Shown here: positions 19,117-27,524 of the stretch, piece by piece
Layout: each line of letters opens with the position of its first letter
How positions within the stretch are numbered: position 1 is the stretch's first letter
Source: an uncultured Acidobacteriota bacterium
Lineage (GTDB): Bacteria > Acidobacteriota > UBA6911 > RPQK01 > JAJDTT01
Reading direction: 5' to 3'
Length of the DNA stretch: 64,000 nt
Assembly: GCA_951812665.1 (NCBI GenBank)
Contig: CATOST010000036.1
Coordinates: 62,001-126,000, forward strand
Program-made: the position numbers and the translations under genes
The notes under the pieces: model-generated
Databases searched by the model: none
What the model was told of the DNA's origin: nothing
The model's input: only the letters and a program-made list of their open reading frames with translations

Positions 19117-19138
19117 GGACCGCGAGTTGACGCGGTCC
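19117..19138. terminator. 8-bp hairpin between convergent genes
   Basis: GGACCGCG, loop AGTTGA, CGCGGTCC. It lies between the DUF4276-like gene (plus) and the symporter (minus). No U-tract follows on either strand. Confidence 0.4.
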
Positions 19139-19159
19139 CTGAGTAGCCCCGCTGCACCG

Positions 19160-20623
19160 TCAGGACGGTGGAAAGAACTTCCGGAGCACTGCTTCCCGGG
19201 GCGGTTGCGTCAGCAGGGAAACGACGATCATGGACAGGGCCGACACTCCCAGGATGAACGCAACCGGCATGACTCCGGTTCCTCCCAACGTGTAACCGGG
19301 AGATTCCCAGCCCAGCCGGAAAAAATAAATCCAGAGGACCACCACGCTCAGGATGGAGGCATACGCGCCGTACCTGGTGCTTCGCTTCCAGAACAGGGCC
19401 GCCGCCACGATTGGGAACAGCGAGGCGAAACCGGTGAAGGACCAGACCGCCAGCTTGAAGATGCTCCGGTCGGTGACCAGGGAGAGGAGATAGATGACAG
19501 CCACCAGGCCGACCACGAACAGCCTTCCCGCCCGCACCTGCGCCCGCTCGCTCATCCGGTCGTGAAACCCGTAGTGGCGAACGATGTCCTCAGTGAACAT
19601 GCTCCCCAGAGAGAGAAACTGGGAGTCCAGCGAGGACATGACGGCGGCCAGAACCCCGGCCGCCAGGAGCCCGGCCACGATCTCGGGCGAGTGCAGCGTG
19701 ATCATCTTGACCAGGACGGAGTTGGCCTCTCCAACCGTCAGTTCGGGAAAGTCGACCCGGCCCAAAACCCCCAACAGGACGCTCGGCACCCAGACCGCCG
19801 CGATGCACAGCGGGTAAACCTTGAGAGGGAAGCGGAAGGCCTCGGCCCGCCGTGCCGACAGCCAGTGCATGAACATGTGAGGGAACATTCCCACTGAGAG
19901 GGGGATGCAGGTGTATGTCAGAAGCTGGAGTGGCTTGATGCGATCCCCTCGGATCAGCAGTTCGGGATGGGTTTCCATGACCCGTTCCAGGCCCTGGGAC
20001 AGGCCGCCCAGCTTTCGGGTGATCACCACGAACGCCACGGCGCCCAGAATCATGAACACCAAGGTCTGAAACGTGTTCACCCAGGCGGTGGCTCTCAAGC
20101 CGCTGGTGGAGACATAGGTCAGCACCACTGCGCAAATGATGAGCCCGCCCAGCCATTCGGGAATCTGGCCGTCGGTCACCTGGTTCAGGGTGACTCCTCC
20201 CGCCATGACGCCGATCAACAGGTACGGGACGACCAACCCCACCAGTACCACGAACAGGAGAAGCCCCAGGCGGTCGGAACCCCAACGTGCCCGAAAATAC
20301 TGAACCTGGGTGATATAGCCTTCCCGTTTCCCGATGGCCCAGAGCCGGGTCCCCACGAAGAAGAAAACACTGGGAATGATCAGGGCCGACGACGACGCCA
20401 TCAGGGTAAAGACGCCGATCCCCTCGTGATAGGCTTCCCCCGATGCGCCCAGCAGTGCGAAGGCCGTCATGTTGGTGCCGAACAGCGACATGAGGAGGAC
20501 GAACGGACCGATGCTTCGAGTCGCGACGAAATAGTCCTCGCCGGTCCCGCGGAAGAGCCGGTGGCTTAAGCTGCCGACGAGAATCACCAGAGCCAGGTAG
20601 ACGAAGATGATGGGAATGATCAC
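19160..20623 (-). CDS. Sodium:solute symporter (SSS family)
   Basis: A 487-residue membrane protein with about 13 hydrophobic helices. Sequence typical of the SSS/LeuT-fold group includes EDYFVATRSIGPFVLLMSLFG at the first helices, YITQVQYFRARWG, GLLAAGVLAAVMSSLDSQ with the Na-site Ser pair, and SIFKLAVWSFTGFASLFP. It couples solute uptake to sodium entry. The substrate cannot be told; organic acid or pantothenate-like transporters are the closest in style. The GTG start overlaps the stop of the small DUF3311-like gene, an arrangement often seen for SSS transporters. Confidence 0.88.
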   Translation of the reverse strand: MIIPIIFVYLALVILVGSLSHRLFRGTGEDYFVATRSIGPFVLLMSLFGTNMTAFALLGASGEAYHEGIGVFTLMASSSALIIPSVFFFVGTRLWAIGKREGYITQVQYFRARWGSDRLGLLLFVVLVGLVVPYLLIGVMAGGVTLNQVTDGQIPEWLGGLIICAVVLTYVSTSGLRATAWVNTFQTLVFMILGAVAFVVITRKLGGLSQGLERVMETHPELLIRGDRIKPLQLLTYTCIPLSVGMFPHMFMHWLSARRAEAFRFPLKVYPLCIAAVWVPSVLLGVLGRVDFPELTVGEANSVLVKMITLHSPEIVAGLLAAGVLAAVMSSLDSQFLSLGSMFTEDIVRHYGFHDRMSERAQVRAGRLFVVGLVAVIYLLSLVTDRSIFKLAVWSFTGFASLFPIVAAALFWKRSTRYGAYASILSVVVLWIYFFRLGWESPGYTLGGTGVMPVAFILGVSALSMIVVSLLTQPPREAVLRKFFPPS

Positions 20624-20871
20624 GGCTGTGCCTCGTCCTTATGCGATGTCCCGGCAGTAGCCGGCGAGGGCTGTTGCGGAAGGGGCCAACAGAAGCGGAT
20701 CAGGAGGTAAAGGATCACCGAGGCGGCCGCACAGAAGCCGACATGGTAGAGAAGGCCGACTGGAAGACCCAGAATAATCCTGGAATCGTGCCAGAGCCAG
20801 AGATCGTTGTGGAGCAGGTACGCGAGCAACAGAATCGCGTAGACGAGCCGCCGAGTTGACGCGTTCCCCAT
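20620..20871 (-). CDS. DUF3311-like small membrane protein, symporter partner
   Basis: An 83-residue protein with two membrane segments (about residues 11-24 and 40-60). The block HNDLWLWHD...ILGLPVGLLYH fits the DUF3311 pattern, in which a polar turn between helices is followed by GLP. Such proteins are commonly encoded just before an SSS symporter. The start at 20871 has an excellent GAGGAGG site 6 nt upstream; a longer in-frame start was rejected for this reason. Its stop overlaps the symporter GTG. Confidence 0.72.
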   Translation of the reverse strand: MGNASTRRLVYAILLLAYLLHNDLWLWHDSRIILGLPVGLLYHVGFCAAASVILYLLIRFCWPLPQQPSPATAGTSHKDEAQP

Positions 20872-20978
20872 GAATTCCTCCTCGTGATCGCCGCCGGGCT
20901 CGAATTTGACCACACGCGCGGGAGGGAAGGCAACCTGACTCGGTAATGCCGCCTATCGAGTGTCGGGTTCCATCACGA

Positions 20979-21173
20979 CTATACCGCCGTGATCAGAATT
21001 GGCTTCCCCTTGGTGATCACGAGGGTGTGTTCGTAGTGCGCGGACAGGTCGCCGCCGGCCGTTCGCAGAGTCCAGCCATCGTTCCCCTCGTCAACCCTTT
21101 CTGACCGTTCAGCGATCAGGGGCTCGATGGTGAGGACGAGGCCGTCAAAGTCGGCAGGGGATTCAATTGACAT
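20979..21173 (-). pseudogene. Methionine aminopeptidase-like C-terminal fragment (64 residues)
   Basis: The sequence LTIEPLIAERSE...DGWTLRT...LSAHYEHTLVITKG matches the last quarter of type I methionine aminopeptidase, including two of the five metal ligands (Glu in TIEP and in YEHT). The two Asp and the His that complete the metal site, and the whole N-terminal three quarters, are absent, so it cannot be an active peptidase. It begins with ATG after a strong GGAGGAG site, 15 nt behind the ABC permease stop. It may therefore be translated as a small protein and not simply a dead relic. Confidence 0.7.
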
Positions 21174-21188
21174 ATGACTCCTCCGCGC

Positions 21189-22013
21189 TTATCCGCCCGC
21201 ACGGCGGCGCAGCCGTTCCACGACCAGCATGAATACCAAGGCAAAGGCGATCAGGAAGGTGGCAACGGCCAGGATCGCCGGACTGATCTCCTCGCGGATT
21301 CCCGACCACATCTGACGCGGCACTGTGCGCTGGTCCAGACCGCCCATGAAGAGCACCGTCACCACTTCGTCGAACGAGGTGGCGAAGGCGAAGAGCGCCC
21401 CTGAAACCACGCCGGGCGCAATGAGCGGTAGCTGAACCCGGGCGAAGGTCCTCACCGGGCCGGCGCCCAGGCTGGCAGCGGCCCGCGTCAGATTGGGATC
21501 GAAACCGGCGAGAGTCGCCGTAACCGTGATCACCACGAACGGAGTGCCCAGAGCGGCATGGGCCAGGATCAATCCCAGGTGGGTCTGGGCCAGGCCCATC
21601 TTGGAGTAGAAGAAAAACATGCCCGCCGCCGAGATGATGACCGGCGTGACCATGGGAGAGATCAACAGGCTCATGGCCAGGGGCCGTACCGGCATGGCCG
21701 GGCTTGCCAATCCCAACGCGGCCAGCGTGCCCAGGGTCGTCGCCAGCGCGGTCGCTGCAATGCCGATGACGAGGCTGTTGACCAGCGCCCGGCGCCAGCC
21801 TTCGTCTTCGGCGACGGTCCGGTACCAGCGCAGCGAATACGCTTCCGGGTCCAGGCCCAACATCCCCTCGGTGAAGGTGAAGTACGGTTCGACGTTGAAG
21901 CTGAGGGGCACGATCACCAGGATCGGCGCGATCAGAAACAGGAAGACGGCGGTGCAGAAGGCCAGGTGGGAAACCCGGCCGGCGCGTTCCCATCCACCTC
22001 CTGGCACCGTCAT
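21189..22013 (-). CDS. ABC transporter permease, PotC-like (spermidine/putrescine type)
   Basis: A 274-residue inner-membrane permease with six predicted helices. The EAA loop, which contacts the ATPase, reads RAAASLGAGPVRTFARVQLPLIAPG near residue 180, as in PotC/YdcV proteins. With the PotB-like, PotD-like and PotA-like products it forms a binding-protein-dependent importer. It begins 1 nt after the PotB-like gene. The substrate may be a polyamine or another small cation or organic solute; permease sequence alone does not decide. Confidence 0.88.
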   Translation of the reverse strand: MTVPGGGWERAGRVSHLAFCTAVFLFLIAPILVIVPLSFNVEPYFTFTEGMLGLDPEAYSLRWYRTVAEDEGWRRALVNSLVIGIAATALATTLGTLAALGLASPAMPVRPLAMSLLISPMVTPVIISAAGMFFFYSKMGLAQTHLGLILAHAALGTPFVVITVTATLAGFDPNLTRAAASLGAGPVRTFARVQLPLIAPGVVSGALFAFATSFDEVVTVLFMGGLDQRTVPRQMWSGIREEISPAILAVATFLIAFALVFMLVVERLRRRAGG

Positions 22014-22014
22014 C

Positions 22015-23259
22015 TCACCCCAACCTCATGCGGTCGATACCGACGACGCGGTCGTAGAGCAGATAGAGGGCGACCACGCAACCCAGCAGGATGCTGCCGA
22101 GCGCCGCGGCCAGTCCCCAATTCAACGATTGCTGCATGTGATAGGCGATCATGTTGGAGATGAGCTGGCCGCTCTGTCCGCCCACCAATGCGGGAGTGAT
22201 GTAGTAGCCGATGGACAAAATGAACACCAGCAGCGACCCGGCGCCCACGCCGGGCAGCGTTTGAGGCCAGTAAACGCGCCGGAACGCCTGGGGAAAACTC
22301 GCTCCCAGCGAGGCGGCGGCGCTCATGTACAGCGGCGGGATGGTGCGCATGACCGAATAGATCGGCAGCACCATGAAAGGCAACAGGACGTGGGTCATGG
22401 CCACCACGGTGCCGGTCATGTTGTAGATCATGGAGATCCGGTTTTCGTCGCCGATCAGTCCCAGCGCCACCAACAGGTCATTGACCACCCCCTCGGTCTG
22501 GAGCAGCACGATCCAGGACGTGGTCCTCACCAGCAGCGACGTCCAGAAGGGAACCAGCACCAGCAACAACAGGAGGTTGGCTCTCCGGGGCGGCGCGTGG
22601 GCGATGAGATACGCCAGCGGATACCCCAGCAGGAGGCACAGTATGGTGATGCCCAGGCTCACGGCCAGGGTGCGCCTCAAAAGCGGCAGATAGACGCGCC
22701 GTTGCGGGGGCTGGAGAGCGATGCCGCCGCCGGCGTCGCGCTGCAGATCCAGGGCATGAAGATAGTGCCGTGTCGTGATCCGCTCGCCCGCACGGCGAAT
22801 CGCGCGCCAGGTCTTCGCCTCACCCCATTCGGGCGCGAGGGAGATCATGGCATCGCGCCAGGAGTCCACCTCCTTCAGGCCCCGCAGCCTGCGGGCGCTC
22901 TTCATGATGACGCTGCGCAGTCCCGCTTCCACCCGGTTCACGCGCGTCGCCACCCGTCCCAGACTCCGCTCCTGGCGGGCTTTCAGCATTTCGCGCGAGG
23001 CTACCTCGAAGACCGCCTCGGCAGGAGCGTCCTCCCCGTCCCACTCGCGCAACAGAGCCAGGGTTTCGGGCAGCGTATCGGCGACCATGGGATCGTAGAC
23101 GCTGCGTGTCAGCATGGTCACCAGCGGCGCCACGAAGGTCGCCAGGATGAAAGCTGACAACGGCAGCACCAGGGCCGCCGCCCGGAACTGGGGCTTCCTC
23201 AGCGCGCCAGCCACGCGCTGAAGCGCTCGTTCATCTCGTCGGAGTGATCGCTCCACCAT
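22015..23259 (-). CDS. ABC transporter permease, PotB-like
   Basis: A 414-residue permease. The C-terminal core has LPIYSVMRTIPPLYMSAAASLGAS...FRRVYWPQTLPG, the EAA loop. Between the first helix (about residues 28-50) and the core lies a charged insertion of roughly 140 residues, predicted extracytoplasmic and rich in Arg/Glu, which makes this longer than E. coli PotB (about 285); similar long forms are known among PotB-type permeases. The start is uncertain: ATG 23259 overlaps the binding-protein gene by 61 nt, and GTG 23214 would overlap by 16 nt. Confidence 0.85.
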   Translation of the reverse strand: MVERSLRRDERALQRVAGALRKPQFRAAALVLPLSAFILATFVAPLVTMLTRSVYDPMVADTLPETLALLREWDGEDAPAEAVFEVASREMLKARQERSLGRVATRVNRVEAGLRSVIMKSARRLRGLKEVDSWRDAMISLAPEWGEAKTWRAIRRAGERITTRHYLHALDLQRDAGGGIALQPPQRRVYLPLLRRTLAVSLGITILCLLLGYPLAYLIAHAPPRRANLLLLLVLVPFWTSLLVRTTSWIVLLQTEGVVNDLLVALGLIGDENRISMIYNMTGTVVAMTHVLLPFMVLPIYSVMRTIPPLYMSAAASLGASFPQAFRRVYWPQTLPGVGAGSLLVFILSIGYYITPALVGGQSGQLISNMIAYHMQQSLNWGLAAALGSILLGCVVALYLLYDRVVGIDRMRLG

Positions 23260-24314
23260 TCCCAATCACTGTGCAGGGCATGGGCCACGTTTGTGGGGGT
23301 CGTGGGCATGTGTGGCCCCATGTCCACCCCGGTCTCCAGGTGCGTAGAAATCAGCGCCGTACCGGAACGCCGCACCGGACTGTAGGAAATGTAACGGCCG
23401 ATGGCGGCCATGGACTCGGTCCTGGCCCCAAACGCGACGAACTTCTGCGCCGCCTCCAGGTTCCGGGTTCCCGCCACGATGCCCGTCTGACCCCAGTCCA
23501 GCACCTGACCGTCCCAGACCACCACGAAGGGCTGTTTCTCCAGGATTTGGGCATTGAAGATGCGGCCGTTGTAGGCCGTGCTCATGGCCACCTCGCCGTC
23601 GGCCAGCATCTGGGGCGGTTGGGCGCCGGCTTCCCACCAGATGATGTGTTCCTTGATGGTATCGAGTTTGCGAAAGGCCCGGTCCACTCCCTCCGGGGTG
23701 TCGAGTGTGGCGTACACCTGATTCGTGGGCACGCCGTCCGCCATCAACGCGAACTCCAGGTTGACCACGGGCGTCCGGCGCATCCCGCGGCGGCCCGGGA
23801 ACTTCTCCAGATCGAAGAAGTCGCCGATGGTAGCCGGTTTGGAGCCGGGGAATTTTTCCTCGTTGTAGGCGTAGATCGTGGAGTAGTAGACCACCCCGAT
23901 TCCGCACTCGGTGAGCGTTTCGGGGAAAAAGTCCTGTTCGGCGGGAGTGCCGTCCGGTCCCGGTGGGAGGTCGGCGGCGTCGATGGGTTCCAGGAGACCC
24001 TCGTCACAACCCAGCACCGCGTCCGCCATTTCCAGATCGACCACATCCCAGTGGACGTTGCCCGTCTCCACCTGAGCCCGGATCTGGGCCAGTCCGCCGT
24101 TGTAATCCTCCATTCGGACCTCGATGCCGGTCTCGGCAGTGAACGGCTCGTGGATGGCCTTGGTGCAGGCCCGGGCATAGGAGCCGCCCCAGGAGACGGC
24201 GGTCACCGATTCTGCGCCCGCAGCGTACTGGGTCCAGGTAAGGACGGCGAGGGAGAAAACCGCTGCCGCGCCAGCCGACGGTGTTATCCGGTTCTTGAGT
24301 CGATACTTGGTCAT
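23199..24314 (-). CDS. Periplasmic binding protein, PotD-like
   Basis: A 371-residue extracellular solute-binding protein. The N-terminal signal peptide ends near AAGAES (residues 32-37), then VTAVSWGGSYARACTKAIHEPF begins the mature domain, typical of the PotD/YdcS group (WGG motif). DVVDLEMADAV, YYSTIYAYNEEKF and WWEAGAQPPQMLADGEV mark the hinge and cleft. It captures the substrate in the periplasm and delivers it to the two permeases. It lies between the ATPase gene (9 nt upstream) and the PotB-like gene. Confidence 0.87.
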   Translation of the reverse strand: MTKYRLKNRITPSAGAAAVFSLAVLTWTQYAAGAESVTAVSWGGSYARACTKAIHEPFTAETGIEVRMEDYNGGLAQIRAQVETGNVHWDVVDLEMADAVLGCDEGLLEPIDAADLPPGPDGTPAEQDFFPETLTECGIGVVYYSTIYAYNEEKFPGSKPATIGDFFDLEKFPGRRGMRRTPVVNLEFALMADGVPTNQVYATLDTPEGVDRAFRKLDTIKEHIIWWEAGAQPPQMLADGEVAMSTAYNGRIFNAQILEKQPFVVVWDGQVLDWGQTGIVAGTRNLEAAQKFVAFGARTESMAAIGRYISYSPVRRSGTALISTHLETGVDMGPHMPTTPTNVAHALHSDWEWWSDHSDEMNERFSAWLAR

Positions 24315-24323
24315 GGAATGTCC

Positions 24324-25424
24324 TCACTCCTGGCCCGAAGCTTCCAGCGACCGGCAATCAGTCAGCAACCAGCCGATGCGGACCTGGTCCCCTTCCAATA
24401 CGGCGCCGTGCCCCACGATGTTGGGGATCTTGGCGATGAAGTCCGAGTGGCCGCAGACCGTCAGTCGGAGGCGCAGATGGTCGCCCAGAAACATGATGTC
24501 GTCGACCTGGGCGTCGAACTCGTTGTGGTAGACGCCCGGCTTGGGCGCCAGGGAGACTCGTTCCGGACGAATGGCAAGGGCCACGGTGTCCCCGAGCCGG
24601 CTGGGCGCGATCCGGAACGCCCTGACGATCCCGCCGCCGACATCCACTTGGCAGAAGTCGCCGTCGACGCCGACCACTCTCCCGTACAGAATATTGTTGT
24701 CTCCGATGAATCGGGCGACGAACTGACGGTCCGGCTCTTCGTAGAGGACTTCCGGTGCGGCGATCTGCTCGATGCGTCCCTCCTCAAAGACGGCGACGCG
24801 ATCGGACATGGCCATCGCCTCCTGCTGATCATGGGTCACGTAGACGACGGTCACGCCCAGGCTCCGCTGGATGCGCCGGACCTCGAATTGCATCTCCTCC
24901 CTTAGACGACGATCAAGCGCACCCAAAGGTTCGTCCATCAACACCAGACGCGGTTCGAACACCAACGCCCGGGCGATGGCCACGCGTTGTTGCTGGCCCC
25001 CGGAAAGCTTGCCCGGACGCCGGTCCTCCATGCCCTCCAGGCGGACCAGTTCCAGGGCCCGCCGGACGCGTTCCCGAACCTGCTCCGGATCGAGGCCACG
25101 CACTTCCAGAGGGAACGCCAGGTTTCCTCCCACCGTCAGGTGCGGGAAGAGGGCGTAATTCTGGAACACCACGCCGATGCCGCGCTTCCGGGGCGGCCGG
25201 TCGTGCACCGACCGACCGTCGATGCGGATGGCGCCGGACGTCGGCGCTTCGAAGCCGGCGAGCATCATCAGACAGGTGGTCTTGCCGGAGCCGGACGGCC
25301 CCAGCAGAGTCAGGAACTCCCCCTCGGCGACGCTCAGGTTCAGGTCCCGAACCACCAGCGTCTGGCCGTCATAACTCTTGCTGACGTGCTCGAATTCGAC
25401 GTGGGCATTCTCGCTTGAAGTCAC
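24324..25424 (-). CDS. ABC transporter ATPase, PotA-like
   Basis: A 366-residue ATPase. Walker A is GPSGSGKTT near residue 43, the Q-loop is VFQNYALFPHL, the signature LSGGQQQRVAIARAL is near residue 140, and Walker B is LVLMDEPLGALD. The C-terminal third is a TOBE domain (LAIRPERVSL) that senses or regulates transport. It drives import through the PotB/PotC-like permeases and is the first gene of the four-gene operon (GTG start). The 186 bases before it hold no gene I can support, only the control region of the oppositely oriented toxin-antitoxin pair. Confidence 0.92.
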   Translation of the reverse strand: MTSSENAHVEFEHVSKSYDGQTLVVRDLNLSVAEGEFLTLLGPSGSGKTTCLMMLAGFEAPTSGAIRIDGRSVHDRPPRKRGIGVVFQNYALFPHLTVGGNLAFPLEVRGLDPEQVRERVRRALELVRLEGMEDRRPGKLSGGQQQRVAIARALVFEPRLVLMDEPLGALDRRLREEMQFEVRRIQRSLGVTVVYVTHDQQEAMAMSDRVAVFEEGRIEQIAAPEVLYEEPDRQFVARFIGDNNILYGRVVGVDGDFCQVDVGGGIVRAFRIAPSRLGDTVALAIRPERVSLAPKPGVYHNEFDAQVDDIMFLGDHLRLRLTVCGHSDFIAKIPNIVGHGAVLEGDQVRIGWLLTDCRSLEASGQE

Positions 25425-25564
25425 TGGCCGTTCATCTCAGGTCTGTCGGAACTCAGCTCGCCATTTAGGGGCGGAATCTCTGGCCCCGTATCCCGGCGGC
25501 CACCGGCGAGTTTACATGCAAAGGAGTCTGGATGCTCACCACAATATCCTTGATATGTCTATAC

Positions 25565-25591
25565 GGTATGAGTAAGCTGTAGACCCATACC
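25565..25591. promoter_or_regulatory. Inverted repeat before the first VapBC pair (possible operator)
   Basis: GGTATG at 25565-25570 and CATACC at 25586-25591 form an inverted repeat with a 15-nt spacer, 19 nt before the antitoxin ATG. VapBC complexes usually bind such repeats to repress their own promoter. The half-sites are only 6 bp. Confidence 0.4.
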
Positions 25592-25610
25592 AAATAGTAG
25601 GGAGACCCAT

Positions 25611-25856
25611 ATGAAAACCACCATCGAGATTGCCGACGGCCTCGCCATAAAGGCCAAGGCCCATGCGGCCAAGGAGAACGTCACGCTTCGATCACTGTTC
25701 GAACGTGGGCTGCGCATGGCGTTGCGCGCTGACAGCCAGCGGCAACGCTTCAAGTTGAGGGATGCCAGTGTTGGTGGCCGGGGCTTGCAGCCGGCCTTTC
25801 GTGGCGCCGATTGGCCGCGCGTTCGCGATTCCATCTATAAGGACCGAGGGAGTTGA
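25611..25856 (+). CDS. VapB-like antitoxin
   Basis: An 81-residue protein. MKTTIEIADGLAIKAKAHAA has the short beta strand and helix of a ribbon-helix-helix domain (compare the common MRTTIDIDDDL opening), and the C-terminal part is flexible and basic, suited to wrap a toxin. Its stop TGA overlaps the TTG start of the PIN toxin. A GTAGGGAG site precedes the ATG. It binds its own promoter and neutralises the toxin. Confidence 0.82.
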   Translation: MKTTIEIADGLAIKAKAHAAKENVTLRSLFERGLRMALRADSQRQRFKLRDASVGGRGLQPAFRGADWPRVRDSIYKDRGS

Positions 25857-26287
25857 TAGCCGCGGATACCAATATTCTTGTCTACGCTCACCGCGCCGAC
25901 TCCGAATGGCATGGACCCGCCAAGTCCTGTCTCGAGTCACTTTCCCAAGGTCGAGTGAGTTGGGGGTTGCCGTGGCCATGTATACACGAGTTCCTGGCCA
26001 TTGTGACCCACCCGCGAATCTACGATCCGCCGTCGACGATCTCCGAAGCTCTGAATCAGGTCGGAGCGTGGCTGGAATCCCCGGTTGCGGAACTGCTCAC
26101 CGAAACCGACACGCACTGGGATCTCCTCAAGGAACAACTCGAAAACGGAAGAGTGAGAGGGGCGATGGTGCACGATGCAAGGATTGCGGCGATCTGTATC
26201 GCGTACGGCGTCACGGAGTTCTGGACGGTCGACCGGGACTTCAGCCGTTTTCCCGGTCTGGTCGCTCGGAATCCGCTGCAGGTCTGA
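25853..26287 (+). CDS. PIN-domain toxin, VapC-like
   Basis: A 144-residue PIN nuclease. The N-terminal AADTNILVYAHR supplies the first Asp, the conserved Glu of the core is in HEFLAIVTH, and HDARIAAIC and WTVDRDFSRF give the later Asp residues. VapC toxins cut RNA, often tRNA, when the antitoxin is lost. The TTG start lies inside the antitoxin stop (TTGA). Length and motif order match the VapC group with FSRFPG near the C-terminus. Confidence 0.85.
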   Translation: MIAADTNILVYAHRADSEWHGPAKSCLESLSQGRVSWGLPWPCIHEFLAIVTHPRIYDPPSTISEALNQVGAWLESPVAELLTETDTHWDLLKEQLENGRVRGAMVHDARIAAICIAYGVTEFWTVDRDFSRFPGLVARNPLQV

Positions 26288-26335
26288 ATTCCATGGCCGT
26301 GGATCGAGGCCCGTGCTAACCTGCCTGCGAACCCC

Positions 26336-27481
26336 ATGAAATCGTTCGTCTTCGAGGCTTCCACCCGGCTGATCTTCGGTGAGGGTTCGGTCCGCAAGTT
26401 GGCTCCGGCCGCGCGGGAACTGGGATTTCAACGGACGCTGCTGGTCTCGGACCCGGGACTGGTGGAATCGGGTCACGTCGAGACGGTCACCGGGATCCTT
26501 GCCGAGTCCGGAGTCCAAGTGCTTGGATTCCATGACTTCGGACCCGATCCGGACTCACGAATGGTGGAAAGAGGCGCCAAGTACGCTCGGCCTTTGGAAG
26601 TCGACTCAATGGTGGGCCTCGGAGGGGGCAGTTCCATGGACTGCGCCAAGGGGATCAACTTCCTGCTCAGAGGTGGGGGAAGGATCCAGGACTACCGGGG
26701 ATACGGCCGAATTCAGGGCAGGATGTTGCCCATGATCGGGATTCCCACGACCACCGGGACCGGGAGCGAAGCCCAGTCGTACGCCATCATCGCGGACGCC
26801 CGAACTCACGTGAAAATGGCCTGCGGCGACGCTCAAGCCGCTTTTCGAGTCGCCATACTCGACCCCTGCCTGACCCTTTCCCAACCGGCCGCCGTCACCA
26901 GCGCCACGGGATTCGACGCCCTCTCCCACGCGGTGGAGTCGTATTGCAGCAAGCGGAGCACTCCTCTTTCCCAGTCCTTCTCCCGCGAAGCCTGGTGGCT
27001 GTTGGAACGGAACTACGAGCGGGTGCTGCGCGACCCCACGGACCTGGCAGCCCGGGGTGCGATGCAGTTGGGTGCCTTCTATGCCGGGCTGGCCATCGAG
27101 AACTCCTCGGTGGGTGCGGCCCATGCCTGCGCCAATCCCCTGTCGGCCCGGTACCGGACGCCCCACGGAGTCGCCATCGGCCTGCTGCTGTCGCCGGTCA
27201 TCCGCTGGACGGGCAGGGCAGCTGAGTCCGCTTATGGGGATCTGATCCACCTTTCCGGCGGCAACTCCTGGAAGGGCAGTAGTGCTTCCGAGTCTCTGGC
27301 CCAAAGGTTGGACGAATTGGCCGCGTTGGCTCAGCTCCCCCGGGAACTGCGGAGCGAGGGCGTTGCGGAGGGGGATCTGCAAGGTTTGGCGTCGGACGCC
27401 TCCCGTCACTGGACCGTGGAGTTCAATCCGCGGCTACTCACCTCCCTGGACGCCATGGAGATCTACAGGGAGGCTTGGTAA
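26336..27481 (+). CDS. Iron-containing alcohol dehydrogenase
   Basis: A 381-residue group III alcohol dehydrogenase. The NAD-binding GLGGGSSMDCAK is at residues 94-105, TTTGTGSE at 138-145, and the Fe ligands are Asp194, His198, His263 and His277 (TGFDALSHAVE and AAHACANPLSARYRTPHG). It interconverts alcohols and aldehydes or ketones with NAD(P) in the cytosol; the substrate is not evident. TGCTAACCT at 26314-26322 is a likely extended -10 only 13 nt before the ATG. No ribosome site is visible, so a very short leader is possible. Confidence 0.9.
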   Translation: MKSFVFEASTRLIFGEGSVRKLAPAARELGFQRTLLVSDPGLVESGHVETVTGILAESGVQVLGFHDFGPDPDSRMVERGAKYARPLEVDSMVGLGGGSSMDCAKGINFLLRGGGRIQDYRGYGRIQGRMLPMIGIPTTTGTGSEAQSYAIIADARTHVKMACGDAQAAFRVAILDPCLTLSQPAAVTSATGFDALSHAVESYCSKRSTPLSQSFSREAWWLLERNYERVLRDPTDLAARGAMQLGAFYAGLAIENSSVGAAHACANPLSARYRTPHGVAIGLLLSPVIRWTGRAAESAYGDLIHLSGGNSWKGSSASESLAQRLDELAALAQLPRELRSEGVAEGDLQGLASDASRHWTVEFNPRLLTSLDAMEIYREAW

Positions 27482-27524
27482 TGGCCGTCGCAACTATCCC
27501 TGACGGGGGACGGAGCGTGCCTTC

